Assembly (NCBI RefSeq): GCF_027595985.1
Contig: NC_073306.1
Span: 154,991,472 to 155,055,471 of the forward strand
Reading direction: 5' to 3'
Length of the DNA: 64,000 nt
Source of the DNA: Sorex araneus
Lineage: Eukaryota; Chordata; Mammalia; Eulipotyphla; Soricidae
In this document: piece after piece, positions 21,993 to 31,986 of the stretch
Layout: each line of letters opens with the position of its first letter
How positions within the stretch are numbered: position 1 is the stretch's first letter
The notes under the pieces: generated by a model
What the model was told of the DNA's origin: nothing
The model's input: only the letters and a program-made list of their open reading frames with translations
The model's database searches: none
Program-made: the position numbers and the translations under genes

Positions 21993-24189
21993 TCAAATGA
22001 AGACTCTTGTGTGAGGTCATCCACTTTTCATCTTCTCTTTTGTTTCAGTACTTTGTGGAATGTCCACCTTTCAGAACAGTTAGAACGTTGGAAATTCCAA
22101 ATGAGCTAAAGGGAAGGACCACAAGAAGCAGTTTTGGCTGAGTGGGTGGAGGGGAAATATTTGAGAAGAGATTCTGGAAGGAGGACAGTTAAAGCTAAGC
22201 TTGGGGAGAGAGTGAATGGTAAAGGAGCTTCTAAAGCACATTGTTTGGTGGGATGATATATTTATGGATATTAAGAAAAAAAGTTGAGTCCCTGAAAATT
22301 AGAAAAAGTAGAACATTTGAGTCCCTGAAATATTATTACTTTTTATAATTCTGCCTTGGCCTGGTTATTAACCCAGGTTATTAAGGGTTCCTAACCTGGC
22401 TTGGGCTGAACTATAACTCACAAGTATCAACATATTCATGTTATAAACGAAGGCATTACATTTAGTGATGAAGTAAGAACATGATAGGTGTAAGAGAGAA
22501 GTATAGATGTGATTATATATGAACATCAGCATCAATGTCAATACTAGTAGAGCTTAAGTTGAGATCTAGATAGTGTGAGAGAGGTTTGAAAGCAAATTAT
22601 ACTCTTTACACGAGGGCTTTTGTTAGCAAACATCAAGTAAATATGATTGCATATCAATAAATCTTTTAACTAAGGTTTTCTTCAGTGAAGATCAGTTATC
22701 TGTCTAAACTAACACATTTAACAGATTGTTTTAAGATGTGTGGAGAAGAAAAATAATGTATTTTGTTCTATTATCTAAAAGCTGATTACTTAAAAGAACA
22801 AAGAAAATGGATTTACTGGTTTACATAACTCATGAGTCCACACATAGTCAAGATACAGCTATAACTGATTATGTAGTCACATTATATTAGAATTATCTGT
22901 TGGCCTTAATTTCTCAATTCCGCTTCTTTTTTTCTTATGTGCCATCATCTTCTTCTATCCCTGCCATTTGGAAACAAGAGTGCTAGTCCCTCCCTCACCG
23001 CTCCCCTCCCAAAATATTATTCAGACTACCAAGAGAAAGCGCTAAGGCAGAAAGAGCGCCCGTCTCCTTGAAGGGCAACAGAATTGCTAAACTTGCCTTT
23101 GATGGGCCCAATCTGGCAAGCTCTAGGAGGGAAGGGACCATTGTACTAGCTAATCTGGGGATTCTACTCATGGTTTAGCTTCATTGAGACTACCTACATG
23201 TTTGCCAGGGAATTAGACTAGTTGGAATCAGGACAGGGATAAGTAAGAGAAGGGGGAAAAGACACCTACAAACTGTAATTGCAATTTAATCCAGAACTGT
23301 TGAGAAAATGTGGGCAACACTGGAAAGGCACCAAAGGTGCCTGTGCCAGGGTTAGCTCCAGACTCTCATCGCTACTTTTAGGCCCAAGGAGGCAGAAGTT
23401 CAGAACCCAAAGAGAGACGTGTAATGAAAGGGCTTCCTGCCAAGCACGGTGTCCTTTAATAGAGGGCTGTAACCAATTCATGGTGAGCTGACAAGACAGG
23501 GAGCATTGGAACATCTCTCGGCTCAGTCCCTTGCATTTGTTGTGAGGGTCTTGGCTGCCTTCCAAACTTTTTGCAAGCCAGAGGGCAAGGAGGTTGAGTG
23601 TTGGTTTCTTTTTATTTATTGTGTATAAAGTTAAACAAGATAATCTCCCAGAGAGAAACACTTCTGAGCAGTGCACAAACCTCCAAACTTTTTCCTACAA
23701 AGCACCCACTTACAAACACACATGTACCTACCCATGTGTATTTATGTTCTATGCTAACTGACACATCTATACCATCTTAATGCAAAATCACATACAGGAA
23801 CATATGTTGGGTACAATTTACAAAATAGGCTCTTATAGTATATAATATTCTATAGGTTTTTAGTAATATCATAAATTTTAATTATCCTTGCGATTCCATA
23901 TATTTGCATTTTAATAACTATTGCATTAGGCATAACATCTACATAATCTCATCAAAGCTTATTAGTTGGTTTTCTTTCGGGGACATTTTTGCTTTCTTCC
24001 CAGTTTCTGGTATTTTGCAGATTCTTCCAATATATTTCTTTGAATTCACAAGGGAATAGAGCCATTGTGATATATATTATTATGACACTACTTTTTTCTA
24101 ATTATACTCTAACACTCAGCTTGGAATACTTAAATGTAAGATAGTGCAATCCATCCATCTTTAAATAACCTAAACGGTAGCCATCTATA
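21993..24189. other. Unique sequence, no gene seen
   Basis: The longest frame is 136 codons on the minus strand (23266-23676), opposed by open frames on the plus strand. It has no domain. The motif gagtccctgaaa occurs near 22287 and 22319 and resembles the repeat at 5616 and 5910. Confidence 0.45.
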
Positions 24190-24540
24190 TTCATTTCTTT
24201 GGGTTGCTGTAACAAATTGCACACACTTCAGGATTTAAACAAATTCTCCACAGTTCTGAATATCAGAGTTTGAAATCAAAATGTAAATAATAGGCTAGTT
24301 TCTTCCAGAAGACTGAGGGAGATATCTGATGGCACTGCCCCTCCCAGCTTCTGGGGACTCTGGGCAGTAGGTGGCAATTTCCTGACTTGTGGGTGGATCC
24401 CTCCAATCTCTGTTAACATTGTTTTAACTATTCCATGTCATTTTATCTTTTCTAGTTTAATAAGAATGCCTTATAACGACACCTTATTATATTTGTTGTG
24501 GCCCCTAAACTAAAGTGCTCTCATCTTAAGATAATGCAAA
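24190..24540. repeat. Ancient placental interspersed repeat, unnamed
   Basis: The order tatattcatttctttgggttg, ctgtaacaaattgcacacac, cacagttctgaatatcagag, cttctggggactctgggcag, gtgggtggatccctccaatc and ctctcatcttaagataatgc matches a common old mammalian repeat with the landmark gggctgctgtaacaaattaccacaaac. I know the motif order but not the family name. Confidence 0.6.
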
Positions 24541-24554
24541 ATCCTAATTTTATT

Positions 24555-24800
24555 TTTATGTTTAATTTTTATTTATCTATATATATTTAAAATTGAATCA
24601 CCATGAGATACAGTCACAAAGCTTTTATGATTGAACTTCAGTCATAATTATCGAACACCCATCCCTCCACCAGTGTAAGTTTCCTACGAACAGTGTCCCC
24701 AAATATCCCTCCTTTATGGCAGGCACTTTCCTTTATACTCTCTCCCTACTTTGGGGCATTATAGTTTACAGTACAGATACTGAGATTTAATACAAGTGTC
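24555..24800 (-). mobile_element. Shrew-type L1 3' end, inverted partner
   Basis: From a T-rich start, the order attgaatcaccatgagatac, gaacttcagtcataattatc, caccagtgtaagtttcctac, ggcaggcactttcctttata and tttggggcattatagtttac is the reverse complement of the L1 3' end at 25285-25597. Confidence 0.75.
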
Positions 24801-25079
24801 TGTATTTAAATCATTGCCACATAGCCCAGTACTCTTTAAAATGTAACATATTTTGTACAATTTTATATAATGCATTGCTGTTGATTATAGATACAATGGG
24901 TAGATATCTGTAGCCTATTCATCTGGCTTAATTAAAACTTTATGACCATTAATTAATAATATAGATAACAGCATAATATTACTTAATAAGTGATAAGTAT
25001 AAGATGTTGCCAATCACAAGTGTCATTACCAAGTATCATTAACTTCTTTCAGTATTTCCACCAGAGAGAAGTCATATTC
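24801..25079. other. AT-rich spacer between inverted L1 ends
   Basis: I see no repeat or frame. The left part could be further decayed L1. Confidence 0.4.
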
Positions 25080-25210
25080 TTTATAACTGGTTGAAAAATT
25101 GAAGCTCAGAACAGACGGCAAATTGAGCATGATTTTCCAGATAATAATTATCAGTTTCAGAACTGGAACCAGGATTTGTCTCTAACATCTAAGGGCATCT
25201 GGCTGAGTAT
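25080..25210 (-). repeat. MIR-like fragment, reverse
   Basis: The order aattgaagctcagaacagac, ataattatcagtttcagaac and tggaaccaggatttgtctct parallels reversed MIR (landmarks gaaactgaggctcagagagg, agagctggaattcgaaccca). This is an old fragment assigned by eye. Confidence 0.5.
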
Positions 25211-25284
25211 AAGACTATGGTATTCAGTTGGAAGTCTGCCTTATGACTTGGGGGAGAAGGCAGCTAGAATAGAGAAGGGATTAC

Positions 25285-25597
25285 TAAGTCAATGATGGTG
25301 AGAGGAATTGTTCAGGATAGGAGATATGTGCTGAAAGTAGATAAACATGATAGACTCTCAGTATCTTTATTGCAAACCGTAATACCCAAAAGTAGAGAGA
25401 GAGTAAGAGGGAGATTGCCATGGAAGCAAGAGAGGGGTGTAGTAGGGCAGGGGGGCTGGGAGGGGGAGGATACTGGTGATATTGGTGGTGGAAAATGTAT
25501 ACTGGTGGAGGGGTGGGTGTTTGCTCATTGTATGACTGAAATTCAAACATGAATGTTTTGTAACTGTAGTTCACGGTGATTAATTTTTTAAAAAATA
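25285..25597 (+). mobile_element. Shrew-type L1 3' end with A-rich tail
   Basis: Landmarks in order are ggagatatgtgctgaaagta, tctttattgcaaaccgtaat, agagagagagtaagaggg, gatattggtggtggaaaatg, tatactggtggaggggtggg, cattgtatgactgaaattca and tcacggtgattaa, then an A-rich end at about 25582-25597. The 5' part of the element is missing. Frames on both strands here are simply open repeat sequence. Confidence 0.8.
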
Positions 25598-25983
25598 GAC
25601 TATGGTATTATCTCTTGTTCAACTAGGAGTTCTGAAAATATGTCACATAATTGTGGGGTGGTGTTGACAGTAAGTTCCTATTTTATTCTGAGTTTACTGA
25701 AATCTATCCATATGCTTACTACGTTTGTCGTTGATGTCAAGCATCAATACTTTATCAATTTTAAATGACATTTTGTTTTATTCCTAAGCTTTTATATTAT
25801 AAAACAAAGGAAATCAAACAATAAACAAACAAAATCACTGCCTGGACTGGCTCCTGATCATCAACAGTGATGTCCCCCAAAGTAAAATAGAAACAAATGT
25901 AGGCTACTATTAATTTATATGTATAGGGACTTATATTACTTATTAAAACTCCAGAGTAGGTTGAGTAATTTCCTAAAGTTTGC
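25598..25983. other. Unique sequence, no gene seen
   Basis: This is the left flank of the RTE element. It ends in the target duplication catttga (25984-25990). Confidence 0.5.
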
Positions 25984-25990
25984 CATTTGA

Positions 25991-26310
25991 CCTCACCGGC
26001 CGACCCTCACTACCTCCACTACCCAGCCACCGCCATGCTCCAGGCGGCTCTCTGGACACTTGCGCTGAACCTCACACACAAGTGAAGCCCCACAAAACCC
26101 AGTAAGCAGAACTTTGCGACCTTGGACTACAGGCTCAATGAGACCCGGAAACAAGATCCTCTGTCTGCCTCCTCCAATCCCCGGCACCTTAGAAAGGGGG
26201 TCAAACCCAGACACCCCACCCTACCCAAGCCAGATAAATACCTCGCCAGCCGACCCGCACTACCTCCACTACCAGCCACCACCACGCTCCAGGCCTCTCT
26301 CTGGACCAAA
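25991..26310 (+). promoter_or_regulatory. Repeated 5' unit of the RTE element
   Basis: The first 70 bp of the element (25991-26060, starting cctcaccggccgaccctcac) recur at 26241-26309 (cctcgccagccgacccgcac), a period of 250 bp. The first copy begins exactly at the element's 5' end. Only the first ~70 bp of the unit match clearly. Repeated 5' units are known as promoter monomers in some L1 families. A promoter role here is inferred from position, with no motif to prove it. Confidence 0.6.
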
Positions 26311-26453
26311 GGCCAAGGCCACAAAACACACCATAAGACACTTAATACCCATTTTCCATAATTTCTGCACCATATTTGATAGGATTTAAATATGGTGTGA
26401 ACCATGGGAACACCTCTAAGGATGATTGGAGGCTGCTCTAAAAGCCTACATTC

Positions 26454-26556
26454 CTCCCGGAGAGCCTGGCAAGCTACCGAGAGTACCCCGCCCGCACAGC
26501 AGAGCCTGGCAAGCTACCCATGGCACATTCGATATGCCAAAAACAGTAACAACAAT
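26454..26556 (+). other. RTE leader segment shared with the composite SINEs
   Basis: This part of the 5' leader, from ctcccggagagcctggcaag through gatatgccaaaaacagtaac, is found almost unchanged in every composite SINE here (31734, 41482, 45769, 47589 and the reverse copies). It contains cctggcaagctacc twice (26465-26478 and 26505-26518) and a possible stem in which ctcccgg pairs with ccgagag across a 16-nt loop. It ends about 120 bp upstream of the likely start codon. Confidence 0.8.
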
Positions 26557-26676
26557 GGGCCTCATTCACCTGACACCGAGAGAACTCCCTATACAGCAGC
26601 GTTAAGAAAGATGAGCAAGAACAGGCTGAAAAAATCTCAGGGATGAACTAGGCTGCCAAAACGAAGAAAGACTAAA

Positions 26677-27480
26677 ATGACTGTCTGTACTTTAAACGCA
26701 CGTATGCTGGCATCAGAAGCATCCATCAGTACCTGAGGGTGCAAGCGCAGAAGATCAAGTATGACATCATTGGTCTGACCAGAACAAGAAGACATCAATC
26801 ACATCACGCCATTTTGGACACTGGAGAAGAATTGTTCCTTGGAACATGCGACAACAGAGGCATCAGTGGTGTTGATTTCCTTGTCAACACAAACTTGGCC
26901 ATGAGCATTGATTCATTCGAATGCCTAACAATCCGAATTGGATGATTATGCTTGAAACAATGTGGCTCACTGCCGGCAGTTTCTATCTTTGTCGTCTACA
27001 CACCAACATCCAACTATAATGAAGAAGAAATTGAGAAGTTCTACAAGAAACTGGAGAGGTTCTATAAAGACCGCACCTTCTACAAGATCATTGTTGGTGA
27101 TTTTAATGCCAAGATAGGACCATGAAGGTCGCCCAAAGAACTCCACATTGGGACCCATGGCCTAGAATGAAACGATCAGAATGACAGACAGTTCATCATG
27201 TGAACCAAGACTATCCATGGTAACACAGTTTCAGAAGGCCGAGCCTTAACATTGGACATGGGAGTCTCCCGGTGGACAGTTCCACAATGAAATTCACCAC
27301 ATCATAGTCAATCAAAGGTTTTGCCTGACTGATGTCCCTGTTATTCCAAAATTCCGAAGGGGATCGGACCACCATCTCCTTCGTGCAAAATTCTACTTCA
27401 CAGAGCGGGGAGAAAGGTCTACAAAGTTTAAGTTTAAGAAGAGAACTCCCAGAATAACCACCAACTCTTTGGCACAATTG
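26677..27480 (+). pseudogene. RTE endonuclease domain (AP-endonuclease type), broken
   Basis: The likely start is the ATG at 26677 (peptide MTVCTLNAR), followed by a frameshift before KYDIIGLTRTRR (from about 26757). The domain would nick target DNA. Visible motifs are an LTRTR segment where the family has an ETR catalytic motif, YTPTSNYNEEE (near 26999), VGDFNAKIG (GDFN at 27096-27107) and SDHHLL (SDH at 27364-27372). GDFN and SDH are in different frames. TGA stops fall at about 26943, 27124 and further on. The changed ETR residue and the stops mean no active enzyme. Confidence 0.75.
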
Positions 27481-28768
27481 CGGCAACATAGGAAGATGCC
27501 ATCCTTGACAACACCGACAAGGAATATGATTGAGTGGTTCAGCACCTCCATGACTGTGCCAAGAATGCCGAGAGTGAGAAAACTACAAAGAAACGCCTGT
27601 CTTTGGAAACTTTCGAGTTCATTTGTCAACGTGGATTGGCAGGAGTCTCAGGCAACCACAAGCTAAAGTCGAGCTCACAAAGCTGTGCAGAGAAGCAATA
27701 AAGGAAGACCTCAAAGAGAGAAGAGCAGCAGTGTTGGCCGATTTGGCAGAAGCCGGGAAAATATTCGCAACGTTCGCCTGTCCTTCACCAACTACAAGAC
27801 CAAGATGACTGCCCTCCGACATCCTGATAGATCTATCACATCTTCCAGAAATGCAATGGAGAGGATAATTCACAACTTCTACTCAGATCTCTTTGACAGC
27901 CACATCCACCTGCCCATGTACCAAATTCCGCAGGATGGATATGTAGTTCCCAACGTCCTCCCTTCCAAAATCCGACACACCATTTTGTCATTAAAGATGC
28001 TTACAGCATCCGGTCCGGACAAGGTCAGACCTGAACACCTGAAGAATCTGCCACCAGTACTCATCAATACACTGGCTCGACTCTTCACACACTACCTGTC
28101 TGAATTCAAGGATCCATCCCAGTGGAAAAACAGCAGGACCATTGTGTTGTACAAGAAGGGAGACATCCACGACATCGGCAACTATCGCCCAATCTGCCTG
28201 TTGTCTGTTGTCTACAAGTTGCTCACTCATGTCATCCTTGAATAGAATAGGCAGAACACTAGATGAAGGACAACCTTTCGAGCAAGCCGGGATCCGAAGG
28301 GGGATTCAGCACGATAGACCATATCCACACAGTGACCAAACTCATTATGGTTTTTTGAGAGTTCAATATGCCGCTCTGTCTAACATTTAACTTAAAGAAG
28401 GCCTTAGATTCTGTTGAGACTGAATCGGTCATCAAAGCCCTAGCCAAACAGGACATTGAAACTCAGTATATCAAAATCTTTCGTGAGCTGTATTGAGGAT
28501 TCACCACCAGGATCTCACCATTCTACAAGGAAGTGATCATTGATGTAAGGAGAGGGGTGCGGCAGGGTGATACCATTTCACCAAAACTCGTCAGTGGCAC
28601 CCTCTAGAACATCATGTGACGACTGGAATGGGAAGGAATGGGAGTGAAGATAGACGGTCGGCAATTACACCACCTCTGCTTCGCTGATGACATCGTTCTC
28701 ATAACGCCAAACATTAGTCAAGTGGCACAAATGCTGGCCGACTTTGACCGAAAGTGTGAAAGGTCAGA
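27481..28768 (+). pseudogene. RTE reverse transcriptase domain, broken
   Basis: One open block (within 27685-28245) encodes TKMTALRHPD, then DGYVVPNVLPSKIRH, SGPDKVRPEHLKNLPPVL and IGNYRPICLLSVVYKLL, the N-terminal part of an RTE reverse transcriptase. Motif A is damaged: at about 28380 the string LKKAL survives, but bases are missing before it compared with the copy at 63077-64000. Motif B (GVRQGDTISPKL) lies at about 28554-28589. The catalytic FADD box lies at 28680-28691, with DIVLI after it. The parts are in at least two frames. The enzyme would copy element RNA into DNA at the nick. Confidence 0.8.
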
Positions 28769-29511
28769 ATGCAGCTGAACCTCAACAAGATGATGATCAT
28801 GAAAAACAAACTAGTCCCTGACACTCCATTTGCTCTCAGTAGAACGAATATCTCCGAATGCAGCAGCTATGTGTACCTGGGCCGAGAACTCAACATGAGG
28901 AATGACTTGGCACCAGAACTGTGCAGGAGGAAGAGAGCAGTGTGGAACACCTTCCAGAGCGTTGAAGAAGTGGTTAAGAGGACAAAGGACCTCCAACTCA
29001 GGGCACATCTTTTCGATTCCACCTTTCTTCCTGCACTAACGTATGCTTCAGAGACCTGGGCCCTGTGCAAACAGGATGAGAACGCTATTCTGGTATCCCA
29101 AAGAGGAATTGAAAGAGCTATGCTAGGAACTTCACGTTTCACTCAAGTAAGAAAAGGAATTCAGAGTTCCAACCTCTGTCGAAAGTCAAGAATCAGGGAC
29201 GCTGTCTCATTTGCCAAGACATCAAAAATCAGATGGGCCAGACATGTAATGCAATTCAGAGATGACCACTGTATTAGAGCTGTTACTGACTGGATTCCAC
29301 GGGATGTCAAAAAACCATGTGGCCGCCCACCAACGAGATGGTCAGGCTTCTTCGTCAAAACCCTGAATGAACTATTTGAGACTCTTCCTGTCCCGGGAGT
29401 GAGCAGATATCATTGGGCTACTCTAGCACGTGACAGGGGCAAATGGAGACGTTTTTGGCACCTGCTCTAGCAAATCGAAGATTAATGGGAAGACAAGTGA
29501 TACAAGTGATA
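28769..29511 (+). pseudogene. RTE C-terminal domain; longest surviving frame (233 codons)
   Basis: An open frame at 28769-29470 covers the thumb and C-terminal region, with NISECSSYVYLGREL, LPALTYASETWAL, KIRWARHVMQF and CGRPPTRW. These are landmarks shared with nematode RTE proteins. The frame stops at a TAG at 29468-29470 where the family has a glutamate codon. The remaining family C-terminus can be read just after it, in gcaaatcgaagattaatggg. Those last codons are the same DNA that forms the 3' end of the composite SINEs. A frameshift near 28760 separates this block from the FADD box. Confidence 0.8.
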
Positions 29512-29649
29512 ACATTTGACATTCCTGGAAATCTCTATTGCCACCAAGCATGTATTACTCTTTTATTCTTAAGTTTTAAATGGTAACTTTATAATATTTT
29601 GATATTAGTTACTTTGGAATGGAGCAGATATTAGGTTCATTAGGAATGG

Positions 29650-29710
29650 AGTTGTTACTAATGCCCACTCAAGAAAATCGATGAGAAAGGGGACGACAGT
29701 GATACAGTAG
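29650..29710 (+). mobile_element. RTE or composite-SINE 3' end, fragment
   Basis: The string gttgttactaatgcccactc, followed by aaaatcgatgagaaagggga and cgacagtgatacagtag, is the shared RTE 3' end. No leader or head precedes it, so it is a very short 5'-truncated insertion about 140 bp downstream of the complete RTE copy. Confidence 0.65.
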
Positions 29711-30106
29711 TTAGGTTTCTTTAGTTTAGTAAGATGATCATAATGACACAAGAAACATATTTTCTAAATCCCCAAGATTTGACAAATATAAAACTGTAAA
29801 TTTATATTAATATTTATAGTTTTTTTAAATATTGGTAGGCCCTAAGAAACTTGATAACTTTTTATAACAATTCATTGTTTTTAGCTTTCTAACTCTTTGA
29901 TATGATTTCAGAAATGCACGAAATTCTAAAACAAACTTTTTTTAGGTTATTTATATTTCATTTTCATGAACCCATAATAAATTCCTTTCACTGCTTACTT
30001 AATTGAATTTTTATCTCTGCTTATTCTCTTTATAGACTTTAATCTGCTAAATACCTTTGTTATTGTAGTTATTGCAATGGCCACTTGTAATTCCTTTTTG
30101 TTTGTT
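29711..30106. other. AT-rich unique DNA, no gene seen
   Basis: I recognise no repeat or coding domain. Confidence 0.45.
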
Positions 30107-30285
30107 AATTTTTTTTTTACTTTGTTTCAGGACCATAACCCTAGGTTCTTCAAGCTTTCTCCAGGCTTCTTGCTTAGGGGTCACCCTTGGAGGTATTGAG
30201 AGATCAAATGTGTTGTATAGTTGAACCCACATCAGCCACATGCAAGGAAAGCATCTTACTCCTGTTTAGCTTATGCCTGTACCAT
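30107..30285 (-). mobile_element. SOR-related SINE, old copy
   Basis: On the minus strand: T run, ggggtcacccttggaggtat, ttgaacccacatcagccaca, tgcaaggaaagcatcttact. The B box and part of the head are readable. Diverged. Confidence 0.55.
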
Positions 30286-30699
30286 CCTTTCTCCTGTACT
30301 ATCTACTCAGGCATTTGTGGTTCTCTAATTTTTGTCCTGCAAATATTTTTTTCTCATACAAAATTAGAATTATAGCTTTTATTTTACCAAATTTTGTTAG
30401 AATTTATTTTCTTTAGTATTTTCTGTTCACAAAAGTTATTGAATTATTCTATTTCTTTATGATTTTTAAATTTTCTGGTTTGCTATTAGCTCATTTCTTT
30501 TTATCCTTTCTTATTTATTTACAAAAATAATTAATGGATTTAATTTTTCTTCAGAATACAATTTTAGATACATTCCACATGCTTTTAGATTATTATTTAA
30601 TTAAGCAATTTATTTATTGCTAATCTCTAGGTGACTTGAAATTAGGCATCTATTTCATATATATTTTTATTAAAATTTATTTTTATTGCAAACCATTTA
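30286..30699. other. AT-rich unique DNA, no gene seen
   Basis: T-rich sequence with no recognisable feature. Confidence 0.45.
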
Positions 30700-30845
30700 A
30701 AATTCAGCTCTTGGGCCACTCTGGTGGTTTTGGGGGGTCTCTAGAGTTAAGCCCTATGATACTACAGGAGAATATGTGGTGCCAGAAATCAACTGGGGCC
30801 CAAACATGCCAAGCATGCATTTCAGCCATTCACTCAATCTTTCCA
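30700..30845 (-). mobile_element. SOR-related SINE, old copy
   Basis: Reverse orientation: gaatatgtggtgccagaaat, caactggggcccaaacatgc, caagcatgcatttcagccat, ctttccagcc. The landmarks are body, B-box region and head of an old SINE subfamily. Confidence 0.55.
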
Positions 30846-31021
30846 GCCTTGCATTCCTTTAGATTTTACTTCTGGACCTTTAGGAGGGGTGGAAAGTACA
30901 CTCTGAGTTTTCTACAGCTTAATATGTATTGACTTATTTTACAGCCAGTTCCATGCTATTGCTTATAGAATCACTTATTTTTATTTGGGTATGGTATTGA
31001 TTCTTAGTTCCAAGGGGAAAA

Positions 31022-31270
31022 TAGGTTTTTGGTGGGAGGTTCCCAAATGGTCCTCAAGAGGTCCAAGGCACGCCCAGTGGTGCTTGGTTAACCTGGCTGG
31101 ACGGTCCATGTGATTGTCTGAGGATGTTGCCATGCTCACGCTCTGCCTGCAGTGTTGGGGGACATAGGATTCCACCTTGCCACGCCCAGGAGACCATGTG
31201 GTGCCAGGAATCCTACTGCATGCTTCTGCGTGTAAGCCATGTGCCTTTACCATGGTAGCCTCACTCCAGC
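31022..31270 (-). mobile_element. SOR-related SINE, old variant
   Basis: Reverse orientation: gaccatgtggtgccaggaat, gcatgcttctgcgtgtaagc and tagcctcactccagc give the body and head. The left part (31022-31190) is longer than the usual SINE and carries cacgcccagtggtgcttgg and cacgcccaggagaccatgtg, so it may be two merged copies. Confidence 0.45.
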
Positions 31271-31733
31271 TTCCAAAATACACGCATGTATAAAGTAGTA
31301 GTTCTATGTGTGACAGTAGCCTGGTCACTGTTGTATTCTAAACTTGTATGTCCATAGTTTTCAAATCTACCGAATTTGTTCAATTCTGGCTCTTACTGTG
31401 AGTTTTTCTTTGTTTTGGTTTTGATAGCAAGTATCAAGTATTTTGACCTTATGTGAAACTTTTATATAAGTATTAAATAAAATAGTTATTTATTTCTGTG
31501 TGTACATTTTCCTAACATCTAAACTTATGGATAGTGTATGTGCTTATAAATCAAATGATACATATTTTTCTTAGTTACAATTCTGATTCTTTATTGTATA
31601 ATTTAATTTTAAGCAAATCAAGGAGCATACAGAGTCTATGTATATTTTATATTGAGAACTATTTTATGATCTTTGAATTTTAATTGTTTTTATATTTTTT
31701 GATGCAGGTTGACTTTAGATTGGCCTTGCAACT
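31271..31733. other. AT-rich unique DNA, no gene seen
   Basis: There is no named repeat. An 11-nt match (ttatatttttt) at 31690-31700 and 31976-31986 may be the target duplication of the next SINE but is low in complexity. Confidence 0.4.
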
Positions 31734-31975
31734 ACTCACTATAGCACAGCAGGTAGGGCATTTGCCTTGCAGGTGGTCGACCAGGGTTCAATTCCCCCGT
31801 CCCTCTTGGAGAACCCCAAAAGCTACCGAGAATATCCCGTCTGCATGGCAGAGCCTGGCAAGTATCCGTGTCACATTTGATATGCCAAAAACAGTAACAA
31901 CAAGTCTCACAACAGAGATTTTACTGGTGCCTGCTCAAGCAAATCGATGAACAATGAGATGATAGTTCTACAGTG
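31734..31975 (+). mobile_element. Composite SINE (tRNA head, RTE leader, RTE 3' end)
   Basis: Head tatagcacagcaggtagggc with B box gggttcaattccc, then the leader (gagcctggcaagtatccgtg, gatatgccaaaaacagtaac), then the RTE end (actggtgcctgctcaagcaa, atcgatgaacaatgagatga). The tail is short (ttctacagtg). Confidence 0.85.
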
Positions 31976-31986
31976 TTATATTTTTT

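Larger units (their letters stand above)
25991..29512 (+). mobile_element. Complete but decayed RTE-clade LINE (3.5 kb), nematode-like
   Basis: This is a non-LTR retrotransposon of the RTE clade. It copies itself by nicking DNA with an AP-type endonuclease and priming reverse transcription at the nick. The copy lies between catttga (25984-25990) and catttga (29513-29519), so both ends are preserved. Parts in order are a repeated 5' unit, a leader, one coding region (endonuclease, reverse transcriptase, C-terminal domain) and a tail of gatacaagtgata type. The coding region has many TGA codons, often where the family has CGA, as CpG decay produces, and several frameshifts, so it is dead. The protein resembles the endonuclease-reverse transcriptases of strongylid nematodes and is only distantly like BovB. 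Shrew repeats on both sides argue against contamination. Confidence 0.85.

Noticed and set aside
23266-23676. Minus-strand open frame of 136 codons as a gene
   Set aside because: No domain, signal or splice context, and open frames lie on the opposite strand. Its length is within chance for 64 kb.
26677-29511. BovB as the identity of the RTE
   Set aside because: The motif wording and C-terminus fit nematode-type RTE proteins better than BovB; assigned from memory, so a search should confirm.
25991-29512. Nematode contamination of the assembly
   Set aside because: The element is decayed, bracketed by a target duplication and flanked on both sides by shrew SINEs and L1. Related fragments occur across the window.
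31690-31986. Target duplication ttatatttttt around a composite SINE
   Set aside because: Low complexity, and it would leave about 34 unexplained bases before the tRNA head.
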